Source of the DNA: Flavobacterium sp. HBTb2-11-1 | GTDB lineage: Bacteria > Bacteroidota > Bacteroidia > Flavobacteriales > Flavobacteriaceae | Direction: 5' to 3' | Length of the DNA stretch: 64,000 bases | Assembly (NCBI RefSeq): GCF_009826975.1 | Contig: NZ_WUMO01000007.1 | Coordinates: 124,001 to 188,000 of the forward strand | Shown: piece after piece, positions 1-7,565 of the stretch | Layout: each line of letters begins with the position of its first letter | How positions within the stretch are numbered: position 1 is the stretch's first letter | Translations under genes and position numbers: made by a program | The notes under the pieces: model-generated | The model's database searches: none | What the model was told of the DNA's origin: nothing | The model's input: the letters and a program-made list of their open reading frames with translations, nothing else

Positions 1-387
1 TTTTGCAATGCTATCTCGTAAATCGACAACATAATAACTCAAAGCATCTGGCTGATAAATAAAAACCTGAAGATTGTTGGTTTTGTTTTTGGCGCGAAGT
101 AAGGTGAAAGGTTTTCCGTAGCGAATATTTCTGACATTGAAAGAGTCTTTTACCTGTTCTACAATTTCATTTACTTTTTTGTCTCCAATATTTTGGCTTT
201 GCATAATTGAGCCAAAAGAATCTCCTTTTGAAATAGTGTCATTAACAACATTAAAGTCTGCGTAATTAAAACCGAATTCTATTTTTTTGGTTGCTGGTTT
301 AGTAATTTTTGCTTCTACTTTTTCTTCTTCTTTTTTACATGAAAAAATAGAAAACAAGACAATTAAAATTACGACTGCTTTTTTCAA
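1..387 (-). CDS. M23-family metallopeptidase lipoprotein, N-terminal part (truncated by window edge)
   Basis: Only the first 129 residues are present; the gene runs off the low-coordinate edge, so the catalytic LytM/M23 domain is not visible. The start is a TTG at 387-385, preceded one codon earlier by an in-frame TAA, so no longer start is possible. The N-terminus is a lipoprotein signal (hydrophobic stretch ending IFSCKKEEE). The following segment (FGFNYADFNVVNDTIS, then VRNIRYGKPFTLLRAK) resembles the non-catalytic N-terminal region of flavobacterial M23 peptidases often found beside tryptophan dioxygenase. It begins 26 bases after the tdo stop and is probably co-transcribed with it. The peptidase identity is inferred from that N-terminal resemblance and from context. 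Confidence 0.65.
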   Translation of the reverse strand, partial: MKKAVVILIVLFSIFSCKKEEEKVEAKITKPATKKIEFGFNYADFNVVNDTISKGDSFGSIMQSQNIGDKKVNEIVEQVKDSFNVRNIRYGKPFTLLRAKNKTNNLQVFIYQPDALSYYVVDLRDSIAK

Positions 388-412
388 ACTTTATAAATTT
401 TTTGTGGTGAAA

Positions 413-1354
413 TTAAACTTCGGTTTCATTTCCCCAATTGGACAATTCTTCTTCGGTCCACAATTTAGGAAAAAAGATGCGTCTTTGGTATTTTGGGTGC
501 ATATATTTTTGCCAGTCGCTTCCGCCTGTAGCTTCTCCATTGCCTTTTCCGCTTTCTAAGATGTATTTTCTTGCAGTGTTAAGGTGTTGCATTACCCAAG
601 TAATGTTTACCGTTTTGTCGTAATGGCGCATTGCAGCAATCAGTTCTGGATTTTGCTGATCTTCAACTGGTAATTGAGTAAATTTTTGCCAAATATTTTT
701 CGTCTTGAACGAAGCCATTTGTCTCAAAAACTGCTCTTTGTATTTTTTTTCAAATTCATTCAATAAATATGATTTTTCGCCAGTGTGATAATCTTTTCCG
801 GCTGCTTGCCAATAAAGGTGTTCAAAGCTGGTTTCCAAATCGGTATTTTCATCAAAATTTGCTTTATATCTGCGGTCTGTCAAATTGATAACATCCGTCG
901 AAGCAAATTCAATCATTCTGTATTGTGCACTTTGGAATCCGCTTGCAGGAGTGAGCGTGTTTCTGAATTTCATGTATTGATCTACTTCCATTCCGTTTTC
1001 CATAATGCTGAACGAATTGGTAAGCATGTCAAAGTATCTTGTAATTCTTGATAATCTTTCGCTAAAAAAATCAACCTGAATGTTTTCAGTTTCGGCAATC
1101 TGATCAATTTCCCACAAAATCATTTTAAAGATTAATTCATTTACCTGATGATACATGATAAAAACCATTTCGTCAGGAAGTGTGGTGCGTTGTATTTGTA
1201 AATTTAAAATTGCGTCTGTTTGAATGTAATCCCAATAAGTAATTGGTTTGGCCCAAAGCAATCCTTCCAACTGAACATCAGTTTTTTGATTTATAGCTTG
1301 AAATTTAAGGTCAATTTCTTTTAAAATTGCTTCAGAATGATCTGTAGGGTTCAT
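413..1354 (-). CDS. Tryptophan 2,3-dioxygenase
   Basis: A 313-residue haem enzyme predicted to open the indole ring of L-tryptophan to N-formylkynurenine, the first step of the kynurenine route, in the cytoplasm. Visible family features are the TYWDYIQTDAIL segment near residue 40 and HQVNELIFK near residue 70, which corresponds to the haem/substrate-binding HQ..EL.FK motif of the family. A second conserved part, SGFQSAQYRMIE, lies near residue 137. The start ATG overlaps the stop of the upstream DUF3108 gene by one base (TAATG), which implies translational coupling. HPPD and homogentisate dioxygenase lie upstream on the same strand, so this end of the window is devoted to aromatic amino-acid breakdown. 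Kynureninase and formamidase are not in view. Confidence 0.9.
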   Translation of the reverse strand: MNPTDHSEAILKEIDLKFQAINQKTDVQLEGLLWAKPITYWDYIQTDAILNLQIQRTTLPDEMVFIMYHQVNELIFKMILWEIDQIAETENIQVDFFSERLSRITRYFDMLTNSFSIMENGMEVDQYMKFRNTLTPASGFQSAQYRMIEFASTDVINLTDRRYKANFDENTDLETSFEHLYWQAAGKDYHTGEKSYLLNEFEKKYKEQFLRQMASFKTKNIWQKFTQLPVEDQQNPELIAAMRHYDKTVNITWVMQHLNTARKYILESGKGNGEATGGSDWQKYMHPKYQRRIFFPKLWTEEELSNWGNETEV

Positions 1355-2124
1355 TATTTTTTTGCTTTAAGTGGACTTTTTAATCCTTTATATTCATCGA
1401 GATCGGCTTTTAGAGATCCTACGGCCAAATCTGCTTTAATTCTAATCGGAACTTTGTTCACGTCGTCTGTTATCCAGAGTGTTAAGCTCTCTTTTTCTTT
1501 AAATACTCTTCCAGTCTGTACCGATGGTTTGAAGACCATTGTAGAAACGGTTCCAAATTTAGTCGTAATATCTTGACGACCTATATATTTTAACTTAAAT
1601 TTTGTGATTTCATCATCAAAAAACATGTCGATCGTAATGGACTCGCCTGATTTAAGTTTGTCAATGTTTGGATGGTTTCTCAGGTAATAAAATGCAGAAA
1701 CAATATCTTGCACGCTTTCTGTAACGATGATTGTTTTTTCTGATTTGCGCTTATAGTCTTTTACTAAAACTCGATTTTCATTTTGATTGAAAAAACCTTC
1801 TTGATTTTTAGTGTAGCCGCCTTCGTCAATTTTTCTGACATAGCGGTATGGTTTTCCTGTTTCTTTGTCAAAATAACTTTCATACAAATCTTCTACTTTG
1901 AAGAAAAATTTTGACATTCCAGTTGTGTAACCTTTTCCAACAGAGTGATATACCTTTTTATTGTTGATGGTAGCATCTTTAACTTCAAGAGTGGCGTATC
2001 CGGCATTTACAATTCCATAATGTATTCTAAATTTAAAATATTCACCAGTATCAAAAGCGTCTTCTTTTTGAGGCGCGAAAGACAGTATTGTTAGTGATAA
2101 TATAGTGAGGATGAGCTTTTTCAT
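1354..2124 (-). CDS. DUF3108 family periplasmic protein
   Basis: A 256-residue protein with a signal peptide (MKKLILTILSLTILSFAPQ) followed by a beta-rich DUF3108-type domain. Typical traits are the opening FDTGEYFKFRIHYGIVNAGYATLEV and a later SVQDIVSAFYYLRNHP. The ATG at 2124 is chosen over a start 14 residues upstream because it begins the signal peptide. A -7 motif (TACATTTG, 2183-2176 on this strand) lies about 52 bases upstream. The gene is coupled to tdo by a one-base overlap. The family is found in the envelope of many Gram-negative bacteria and has no settled biochemical role. The link with tryptophan breakdown is known only from gene order. Confidence 0.75.
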   Translation of the reverse strand: MKKLILTILSLTILSFAPQKEDAFDTGEYFKFRIHYGIVNAGYATLEVKDATINNKKVYHSVGKGYTTGMSKFFFKVEDLYESYFDKETGKPYRYVRKIDEGGYTKNQEGFFNQNENRVLVKDYKRKSEKTIIVTESVQDIVSAFYYLRNHPNIDKLKSGESITIDMFFDDEITKFKLKYIGRQDITTKFGTVSTMVFKPSVQTGRVFKEKESLTLWITDDVNKVPIRIKADLAVGSLKADLDEYKGLKSPLKAKK

Positions 2125-2186
2125 AGTACATTCTTTACGTTTTATTATAAAGGTAGACAAATGCAAATTCTATTCCAAATGTACCA

Positions 2187-2300
2187 AAACAAAAAAACTC
2201 AGTCAAAGATGACTGAGTTTTTATGCTATTAACTAACCAAAAAACTATAAATTATGAAATTTATATCAATTCGGAAGGAAACCACCCCTTCCTGATTTGC
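2187..2300 (-). ncRNA. Candidate small RNA of about 114 nt
   Basis: Read on the minus strand, a promoter (2335-2306) is followed by three stem-loops and no credible ORF. The first is GGAAGG/CCTTCC (arms 2287-2292 and 2273-2278), the second TATAAATT/AATTTATA (2258-2265 and 2246-2253). The third is a strong terminator, ACTCAGTCA/TGACTGAGT (2210-2218 and 2197-2205), ending in a T run. The transcript lies between the stop of HPPD and the start of DUF3108. It could be an independent small RNA, or an attenuated leader for DUF3108-tdo. I do not recognise a known RNA family. Confidence 0.45.
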
Positions 2301-2305
2301 GAGTG

Positions 2306-2335
2306 CAAAGATAGATAGAAAGTTCAGATTTCAAA
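2306..2335 (-). promoter_or_regulatory. Bacteroidetes-type promoter for the candidate small RNA
   Basis: On the minus strand TTTG (2335-2332) and TATCTTTG (2313-2306) are separated by 18 bases, matching the Bacteroidetes -33/-7 layout. The expected start is near 2300. No gene follows directly; a terminator hairpin lies about 85 bases downstream. Confidence 0.55.
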
Positions 2336-2422
2336 TAGCCAAAGTCAAGTTTAACATAACATTTGCAAAAAAAGCATCATTTTTCAGAGAAATCCGCGTT
2401 TAAATGCAAAAAAAATGCGTTT

Positions 2423-3583
2423 TTACAAAGTTCCTCTCAATTCTTGTTCTCTCTCAATTGACTCAAACAGAGCTTTAAAGTTACCCGCACCAAATCCTTT
2501 TGCACCCATTCTCTGAATAATTTCGAAGAAAAGTGTCGGTCTGTCTTGGACAGGTTTGGTAAAAATCTGTAATAAGTATCCATCTTCATCAGCATCCACC
2601 ATGATAGCCAATTTTTCGATTTCATTCAAATCTTCTTTCATCATATCCATATGAACACCTAATCTTTCTGGGATTGCTTCGTAATAAGTATGAGGAGGAG
2701 CCGATAAAAACTCAACGCCGCGTGCTCTTAATTGAGATACTGTTTTAATAATATCATCTGTTGCGATAGCGATATGCTGAATTCCAGGTCCACCGTAGAA
2801 ATCTAAATACTCTTCAATTTGAGATTTTTTCTTTCCTTCTGCTGGTTCGTTGATTGGGAATTTAATTCTCCCATTTCCGTTTGACATTACTTTACTCATC
2901 AATGCAGAATATTCCGTGGTGATTTGTTTGTCGTCAAAAGATAAGAAATTCACGAATCCCATAACTTCTTCGTAGAATTTTACCCAAGTATTCATTTCAT
3001 TCCAACCTACATTTCCCACCATGTGATCAATGTATTTTAATCCTGTTGGTTCTGGATTGAAGTCAGATTTCCATTCTCTGTAACCTGGTAAGAAAACTCC
3101 GTTATAGTTTTTTCTTTCTACGAAAATGTGAACCGTTTCTCCATAAGTGTAAATTCCAGAACGAACTACTTGACCAAATTCATCTTCTTCAACAGTTGGT
3201 TCCATGAAAGAACGCGCACCGCGTTTCATAGTTTCTTCGTACGATTTTGCTGCATCTTCAACCCAAAGTGCGGCAACTTTTACTCCGTCTCCGTGTTTTT
3301 TCAAATGTTCGTTTATTGGAGAATCTGCTGTTAAAGGAGTCGTTAAAACAATTCTGATTTTGTCTTGTTTCAAAACATAAGACGCCCTGTCTCTTACTCC
3401 GGTTTCTAATCCGGCATAAGCCAATGACTGATATCCAAATGCAGATTTATAATAATGTGCAGCTTGTTTTGCATTACCCACATAAAATTCTACATAATCT
3501 GTTCCTAATAATGGAAGGAAATCTTGTGCTCCTTCAAATATTTTCTCTAATCCGTATTCTACTGATTTTACTTCCTTGCTCAT
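2423..3583 (-). CDS. hppD: 4-hydroxyphenylpyruvate dioxygenase
   Basis: A 386-residue non-haem iron dioxygenase that converts 4-hydroxyphenylpyruvate to homogentisate in tyrosine catabolism. Two VOC-type halves are present. The expected 2-His-1-Glu iron ligands can be placed at His187 (IDHMVGNV), His270 (GIQHIAIATDD) and Glu354 (LFFEIIQRMG). The C-terminal GAGNFKALFESIEREQELRG is the usual end of the family. The next enzyme, homogentisate dioxygenase, is 226 bases upstream on the same strand. The gap holds a long inverted repeat, so the two genes may be transcribed separately. Confidence 0.95.
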   Translation of the reverse strand: MSKEVKSVEYGLEKIFEGAQDFLPLLGTDYVEFYVGNAKQAAHYYKSAFGYQSLAYAGLETGVRDRASYVLKQDKIRIVLTTPLTADSPINEHLKKHGDGVKVAALWVEDAAKSYEETMKRGARSFMEPTVEEDEFGQVVRSGIYTYGETVHIFVERKNYNGVFLPGYREWKSDFNPEPTGLKYIDHMVGNVGWNEMNTWVKFYEEVMGFVNFLSFDDKQITTEYSALMSKVMSNGNGRIKFPINEPAEGKKKSQIEEYLDFYGGPGIQHIAIATDDIIKTVSQLRARGVEFLSAPPHTYYEAIPERLGVHMDMMKEDLNEIEKLAIMVDADEDGYLLQIFTKPVQDRPTLFFEIIQRMGAKGFGAGNFKALFESIEREQELRGTL

Positions 3584-3659
3584 TTTGTTTATTTGTTTAA
3601 TCGGTTAATCGTTTAATTGATCGAAAACCGAAGTGTTAGTGTTGTGTTTGATTTTTTTT

Positions 3660-3796
3660 ACCGCAAAGAGCGCAAAGATTTTTTTGATTTAGATTTTATA
3701 AAATCTCTAAGAACGCAAAGCTTTGCGAACTTGGTTTGGTAAAACTTACTTAGAATCTTTGTGAACTTTGCGTAAAATCTTTGCGAACTTTGCGGT
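3660..3796. repeat. Large imperfect inverted repeat with nested palindromes
   Basis: Outer arms 3660-3682 and 3774-3796 are complementary over 23 bases except two adjacent mismatches (ACCGCAAAG..CGCAAAGATTTT against its complement). Nested inside are two perfect 14-base palindromes, GATTTTATAAAATC (3692-3705) and CGCAAAGCTTTGCG (3714-3727). The element fills most of the gap between HPPD and homogentisate dioxygenase and looks like a dispersed, non-coding folded element. Confidence 0.7.
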
Positions 3797-3809
3797 TAAA
3801 CTCGATTAG

Positions 3810-4967
3810 TTACTCCGTCCACGATTTATAGTACTGACCATCATCAAGTCCCATAGCTTCTTCAGTAACCATTAATGGACGGAAAGTATCCACCATAACG
3901 GCTAATTCCTGAGTTTCTTTGTGACCAATACTGCGTTCCATTGCGCCAGGCGCTGGACCGTGTGGAATTCCTTTTGGGTGTAAAGTGATATGACCTTGCT
4001 CAATATTATTACGGCTCATAAAATCGCCATCAACATAATATAGTACTTCGTCAGAATCTATATTGCTGTGATTGTACGGCGCCGGAATAGCTTTTGGGTG
4101 ATAATCGTAAAGTCTTGGGCAGAATGAACAAACAACAAAAGTTGCTGTTTCAAAAGTTTGATGTACTGGAGGCGGTTGGTGAACGCGCCCAGTTATAGGT
4201 TCGAAATTATGAATTGAAAATCCGTATGGGAAATTGTAGCCGTCCCAGCCCACAACGTCAAACGGATGTGTGGCATAAACCACTTCGTGCATCATGCCTT
4301 CTTTTTTGATTTTAATTAAAAAATCACCTTTTTCGTCATGCGTTTCCAATTCATTTGGCAAAATAAAATCACGCTCACAAAATGGAGAATGCTCTAAATG
4401 CTGACCTGATTGATTTTTGTATCGTTTTGGAGTATAAAATGGAGAATAAGATTCTACATAAAATAGTCGGTTATCTTCTGTTTCGAAATCAATCTGATAA
4501 ATAATACCACGTGGAATAATTAAATAATCTCCATATTCAAACGGAATATTTCCTAACATGGTTCTTAATTTTCCTTTCCCTCTGTGGATGAAAAGCATTT
4601 CATCAGCGTCGGCATTTTTGTAGAAATAATTTCGAAGTGATTCTTTTGGTGCAGCCAAACCTATAATGCAGTCCTTATTGACCAACATAGCTTTTCGGCT
4701 ATCCAAAAAATCATTTTCAGGCTTTAATTCAAAACCTTTAAAAAGAAGTGATTTTATATTTTTTCCGATTGCAATTTTAGGCTCAACCGAATAAGAGTTT
4801 AAAATTTCTTTAACCTGTGTTGGTCTGTGTACGTGATATGATAGCGACGAATGTCCATGAAAACCTTCGGTTCCAAACAATTGTTCGTAATAAAAACCTC
4901 CATTTGGCTTTTCGAATTGGGTGTGTCGCTTTTGAGGAAAATCCCCAAGTTTATGATATAGTGGCAT
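3810..4967 (-). CDS. hmgA: Homogentisate 1,2-dioxygenase
   Basis: A 385-residue cupin-fold iron dioxygenase that cleaves homogentisate to maleylacetoacetate, following HPPD in tyrosine breakdown. The ATG at 4967 (MPLYHKLGDFP) is preferred over an upstream ATG that adds 25 unconserved residues. Recognisable features are the N-terminal segment QLFGTEGFHGHSSLSYH, the central DYLIIPRGIIYQI cupin strand, and the C-terminal HPKGIPHGPAPGAMERSIG, which holds metal-ligand histidines. The maleylacetoacetate isomerase and fumarylacetoacetase genes are not in this window. Confidence 0.92.
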   Translation of the reverse strand: MPLYHKLGDFPQKRHTQFEKPNGGFYYEQLFGTEGFHGHSSLSYHVHRPTQVKEILNSYSVEPKIAIGKNIKSLLFKGFELKPENDFLDSRKAMLVNKDCIIGLAAPKESLRNYFYKNADADEMLFIHRGKGKLRTMLGNIPFEYGDYLIIPRGIIYQIDFETEDNRLFYVESYSPFYTPKRYKNQSGQHLEHSPFCERDFILPNELETHDEKGDFLIKIKKEGMMHEVVYATHPFDVVGWDGYNFPYGFSIHNFEPITGRVHQPPPVHQTFETATFVVCSFCPRLYDYHPKAIPAPYNHSNIDSDEVLYYVDGDFMSRNNIEQGHITLHPKGIPHGPAPGAMERSIGHKETQELAVMVDTFRPLMVTEEAMGLDDGQYYKSWTE

Positions 4968-5287
4968 GGCTTTTTCAATTAGATAATTAGTAAAATTAGA
5001 TAATTCGAAAATTTGAATTGCAGAGATAAACAACCAGTTCAATTTTTGATATTGACTGATTATTTCAATTCGATAGAGCCATTACTCAGGATTTCTCTTG
5101 ATGAGGAATTGAAGATACTCTAATAAACCTGTCCAATTTGTTTTCATTATAACAAATGTCGTAATTTTTTCGGAGTAAAAATAAAAATTATATTATTTAT
5201 AACTATAAAATAACTTAATTTTTTTGATTTAAATTTTATGATATAAAAAAATAGGCAGAATTTATTGAAGTATTCTCGATTATAGTA
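4968..5287. other. 320-base gap upstream of homogentisate dioxygenase
   Basis: Very AT-rich. It must contain the promoter of the minus-strand homogentisate dioxygenase gene. A near match to the -7 motif (TATCTCTG, 5028-5021 on the minus strand) lies about 54 bases before the ATG, but no convincing upstream element is spaced correctly. No ORF, RNA gene or strong hairpin is seen. Confidence 0.4.
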
Positions 5288-7558
5288 CTAAAATTGAAAC
5301 CCGATACTAAACCACGTAAAGCTTTTTGACATTTCTGGAGACCAAGATTGTTTTACTTCAATTGGTCCAATTATGGTTTCTAAACCATAACCAATTGCGT
5401 ATCCCGTATATTTTGGCATAGAAACCCAATCAACAGAAGAGAAAATATCATCTCCTAAGTTGGCAAAATTAGCTGATACATTGATATGGTTTTTTTTGAA
5501 GATTTCATAATCAATATTGATATCAGATTTAATGTAACTATTGCCGGCAATACTTAGAAAATCATATCCGTAGAAATAATTGAAGTTATTTATTTTGTTG
5601 TAGCCATACCCTCCCAAAATAAAATCAAAAAACGGAACACTGTCGCTACCAATATTAAATCCAGCATCGGCTCCGAATTTTATGGTTGCTTTTCTGAATA
5701 ACGGTCTCACAATTGAAACCTCGGCTTTTGCAATGGAAAAAGGTTTAAATTGTTTGGTATAATCCGATGATGCCATATAGGTCTGCACATCTGTCGAAAA
5801 ATATAATCCAGAGCTTGGGTAATATTTTTCATCTAACGAATCGTATTTTAAATAAGCAAAAGCGCTAAAATAATTGCTTTTCTCAATTATGTTATCTTCA
5901 TTGGCAAGTGTAGGCGAATTGATTTTTAGATATTTATATTCTAAACCACCGCCCATTAAAAATTTCTGCACAAAAATAGTCTGAAAATAAGCCTGATTGT
6001 TTATATCCATAAAGTCAACATTAATGAGATTGACATTTGGTGTCTCTTTCAGAACGCCACTTAAACTGGTAGTTACATTTCGGTTAAATTGATTCAATCT
6101 AGAACGGAAACCAAAACTGATGTTAAAGCCATTTTCGACATAATAGTTAAAATCATATCTGAAATTATCACCCAGAATGATATCTAGAGAAGTAACATCA
6201 TTTTTTAAGAAAGTCTTTTTATGAGTAAGATTTAATAAAACAGCACTTTTGTAAAGTCCATCATAATGAAGTCCAAGTTTTAGATACGTCTGAGTTGGAT
6301 TTTCTCTTAAAACCAAATCCAAATTGTCTTTATCGCCATTTGGCTGAAGGCAATAGGAGATTGTGCTAAAGTTTTGTGTAGCATTTAAGTTGTTAATTCC
6401 AGCTTTAAGAACGTCATAAGTTATAGTGCTTCCTGGCTTGAAACGAAGTTTGCCGCGAATATATTCTTTGGTATAATTTTCTAATTTATCAGTATTTATG
6501 TCTTGAATATGAAGCGTATCTGTTGCAACTTTTAATTTTGGTTTTTTATAAAAGTTGTTTTCGTCTGTCAATGTTTTGAGTTTTTCATAAACCGCAAAAG
6601 CCGCTTCTTCTCCTTTTCTGATGATTTCTTCTCCTCGGTCAAATGAAATAACACCAAAATCGCGAATATCAGGTTTGATGTAAACATCGGTGTCTTTTAC
6701 CTTACTTTTCATTTTTTCGATGGATTGCAGATTGGTAATCTGAACCAAAATTCTCGTGGCATTTTTCAGGTTTTTTCTTTTCAGCAAATCATCCTGAACG
6801 TCGACACCAATAATAATATCTGCACCAAGATTGCGAACTTCTTGTATAGGGTAATTGTTTACAACGCCGCCATCAACAAGAAGATTTCCGTCAATTTCTA
6901 CTGGAGTAAATAAAGAAGGAAAAGCAGCGCTTGCCATCATAGCCTGAACAAGATTTCCTTTGTTTAATAAAACTTCTTCACCTGTTTCAATATTGGTTCC
7001 GATACATAGAAAGGGAGTAGGCAGTTTGTTGAAATCACGAACGTGGCGTACGTTTCTAGTTAAACTGCTCAATAAATTATAATTGTACATTCCTTTTGAA
7101 AGCGCTTCAGGAATGCCGATTCTGAAATTGCTAAATGGCAAAACAACGGCATACAATTCGTCATTCTTTTTGCCATAAAAGTTTTTGGATGAACGTGGAA
7201 TGTAATCGTTAATTAATTCGTCAAAATTGGTTTTTTTAAAAATCGAATCAATCTGTGAAGCGTTGTAACCAGAAGCATAAAGTCCGCCGATTACAGAACC
7301 CATACTGGTTCCGCCAATATAATCAATTTTGATTCCGGCTTCTTCCAAAACTTTTAAAACTCCGATATGAGCAAAACCTTTGGCGCCGCCGCCGCTTAAA
7401 ACCAAGCCAATTTTGGGTCTTTTAACACTGTCTTTTTTAATTTCCTGTGAAAAAGCTTCTTGCGAAAACAAAAATAACAGCAATACAACAAATGAGAATG
7501 CGCGCGAGGAAACTCCTTTGAACCAATTTTTTGAAATGTACAGTTGGAATGAACGCAT
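5288..7558 (-). CDS. Patatin-like phospholipase fused to a C-terminal outer-membrane beta-barrel
   Basis: A 756-residue protein with signal sequence and three parts. The patatin domain carries the oxyanion loop GGGAKG (about 56-61), the nucleophile elbow GTSMG (about 83-87) and the DGG catalytic Asp (LLVDGGVVNNYP). A POTRA-like linker follows (about 350-410). The remaining ~330 residues are aromatic-rich alternating strands ending in WFSIGFQF, with the terminal Phe typical of barrels inserted by BAM. This matches type Vd (PlpD-like) or RssA-type surface phospholipases. The ATG at 7558 is chosen because it begins the signal peptide and sits 7 bases after the uvrC stop, implying co-transcription. 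The physiological substrate is unknown. Confidence 0.88.
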   Translation of the reverse strand: MRSFQLYISKNWFKGVSSRAFSFVVLLLFLFSQEAFSQEIKKDSVKRPKIGLVLSGGGAKGFAHIGVLKVLEEAGIKIDYIGGTSMGSVIGGLYASGYNASQIDSIFKKTNFDELINDYIPRSSKNFYGKKNDELYAVVLPFSNFRIGIPEALSKGMYNYNLLSSLTRNVRHVRDFNKLPTPFLCIGTNIETGEEVLLNKGNLVQAMMASAAFPSLFTPVEIDGNLLVDGGVVNNYPIQEVRNLGADIIIGVDVQDDLLKRKNLKNATRILVQITNLQSIEKMKSKVKDTDVYIKPDIRDFGVISFDRGEEIIRKGEEAAFAVYEKLKTLTDENNFYKKPKLKVATDTLHIQDINTDKLENYTKEYIRGKLRFKPGSTITYDVLKAGINNLNATQNFSTISYCLQPNGDKDNLDLVLRENPTQTYLKLGLHYDGLYKSAVLLNLTHKKTFLKNDVTSLDIILGDNFRYDFNYYVENGFNISFGFRSRLNQFNRNVTTSLSGVLKETPNVNLINVDFMDINNQAYFQTIFVQKFLMGGGLEYKYLKINSPTLANEDNIIEKSNYFSAFAYLKYDSLDEKYYPSSGLYFSTDVQTYMASSDYTKQFKPFSIAKAEVSIVRPLFRKATIKFGADAGFNIGSDSVPFFDFILGGYGYNKINNFNYFYGYDFLSIAGNSYIKSDINIDYEIFKKNHINVSANFANLGDDIFSSVDWVSMPKYTGYAIGYGLETIIGPIEVKQSWSPEMSKSFTWFSIGFQF

Positions 7559-7565
7559 AAAAACT

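Noticed and set aside
2224..2300. Tryptophan-codon leader peptide for attenuation of tdo
   Set aside because: The best minus-strand frame (GTG start) has no Trp codon, so classical trp-type attenuation is not supported.
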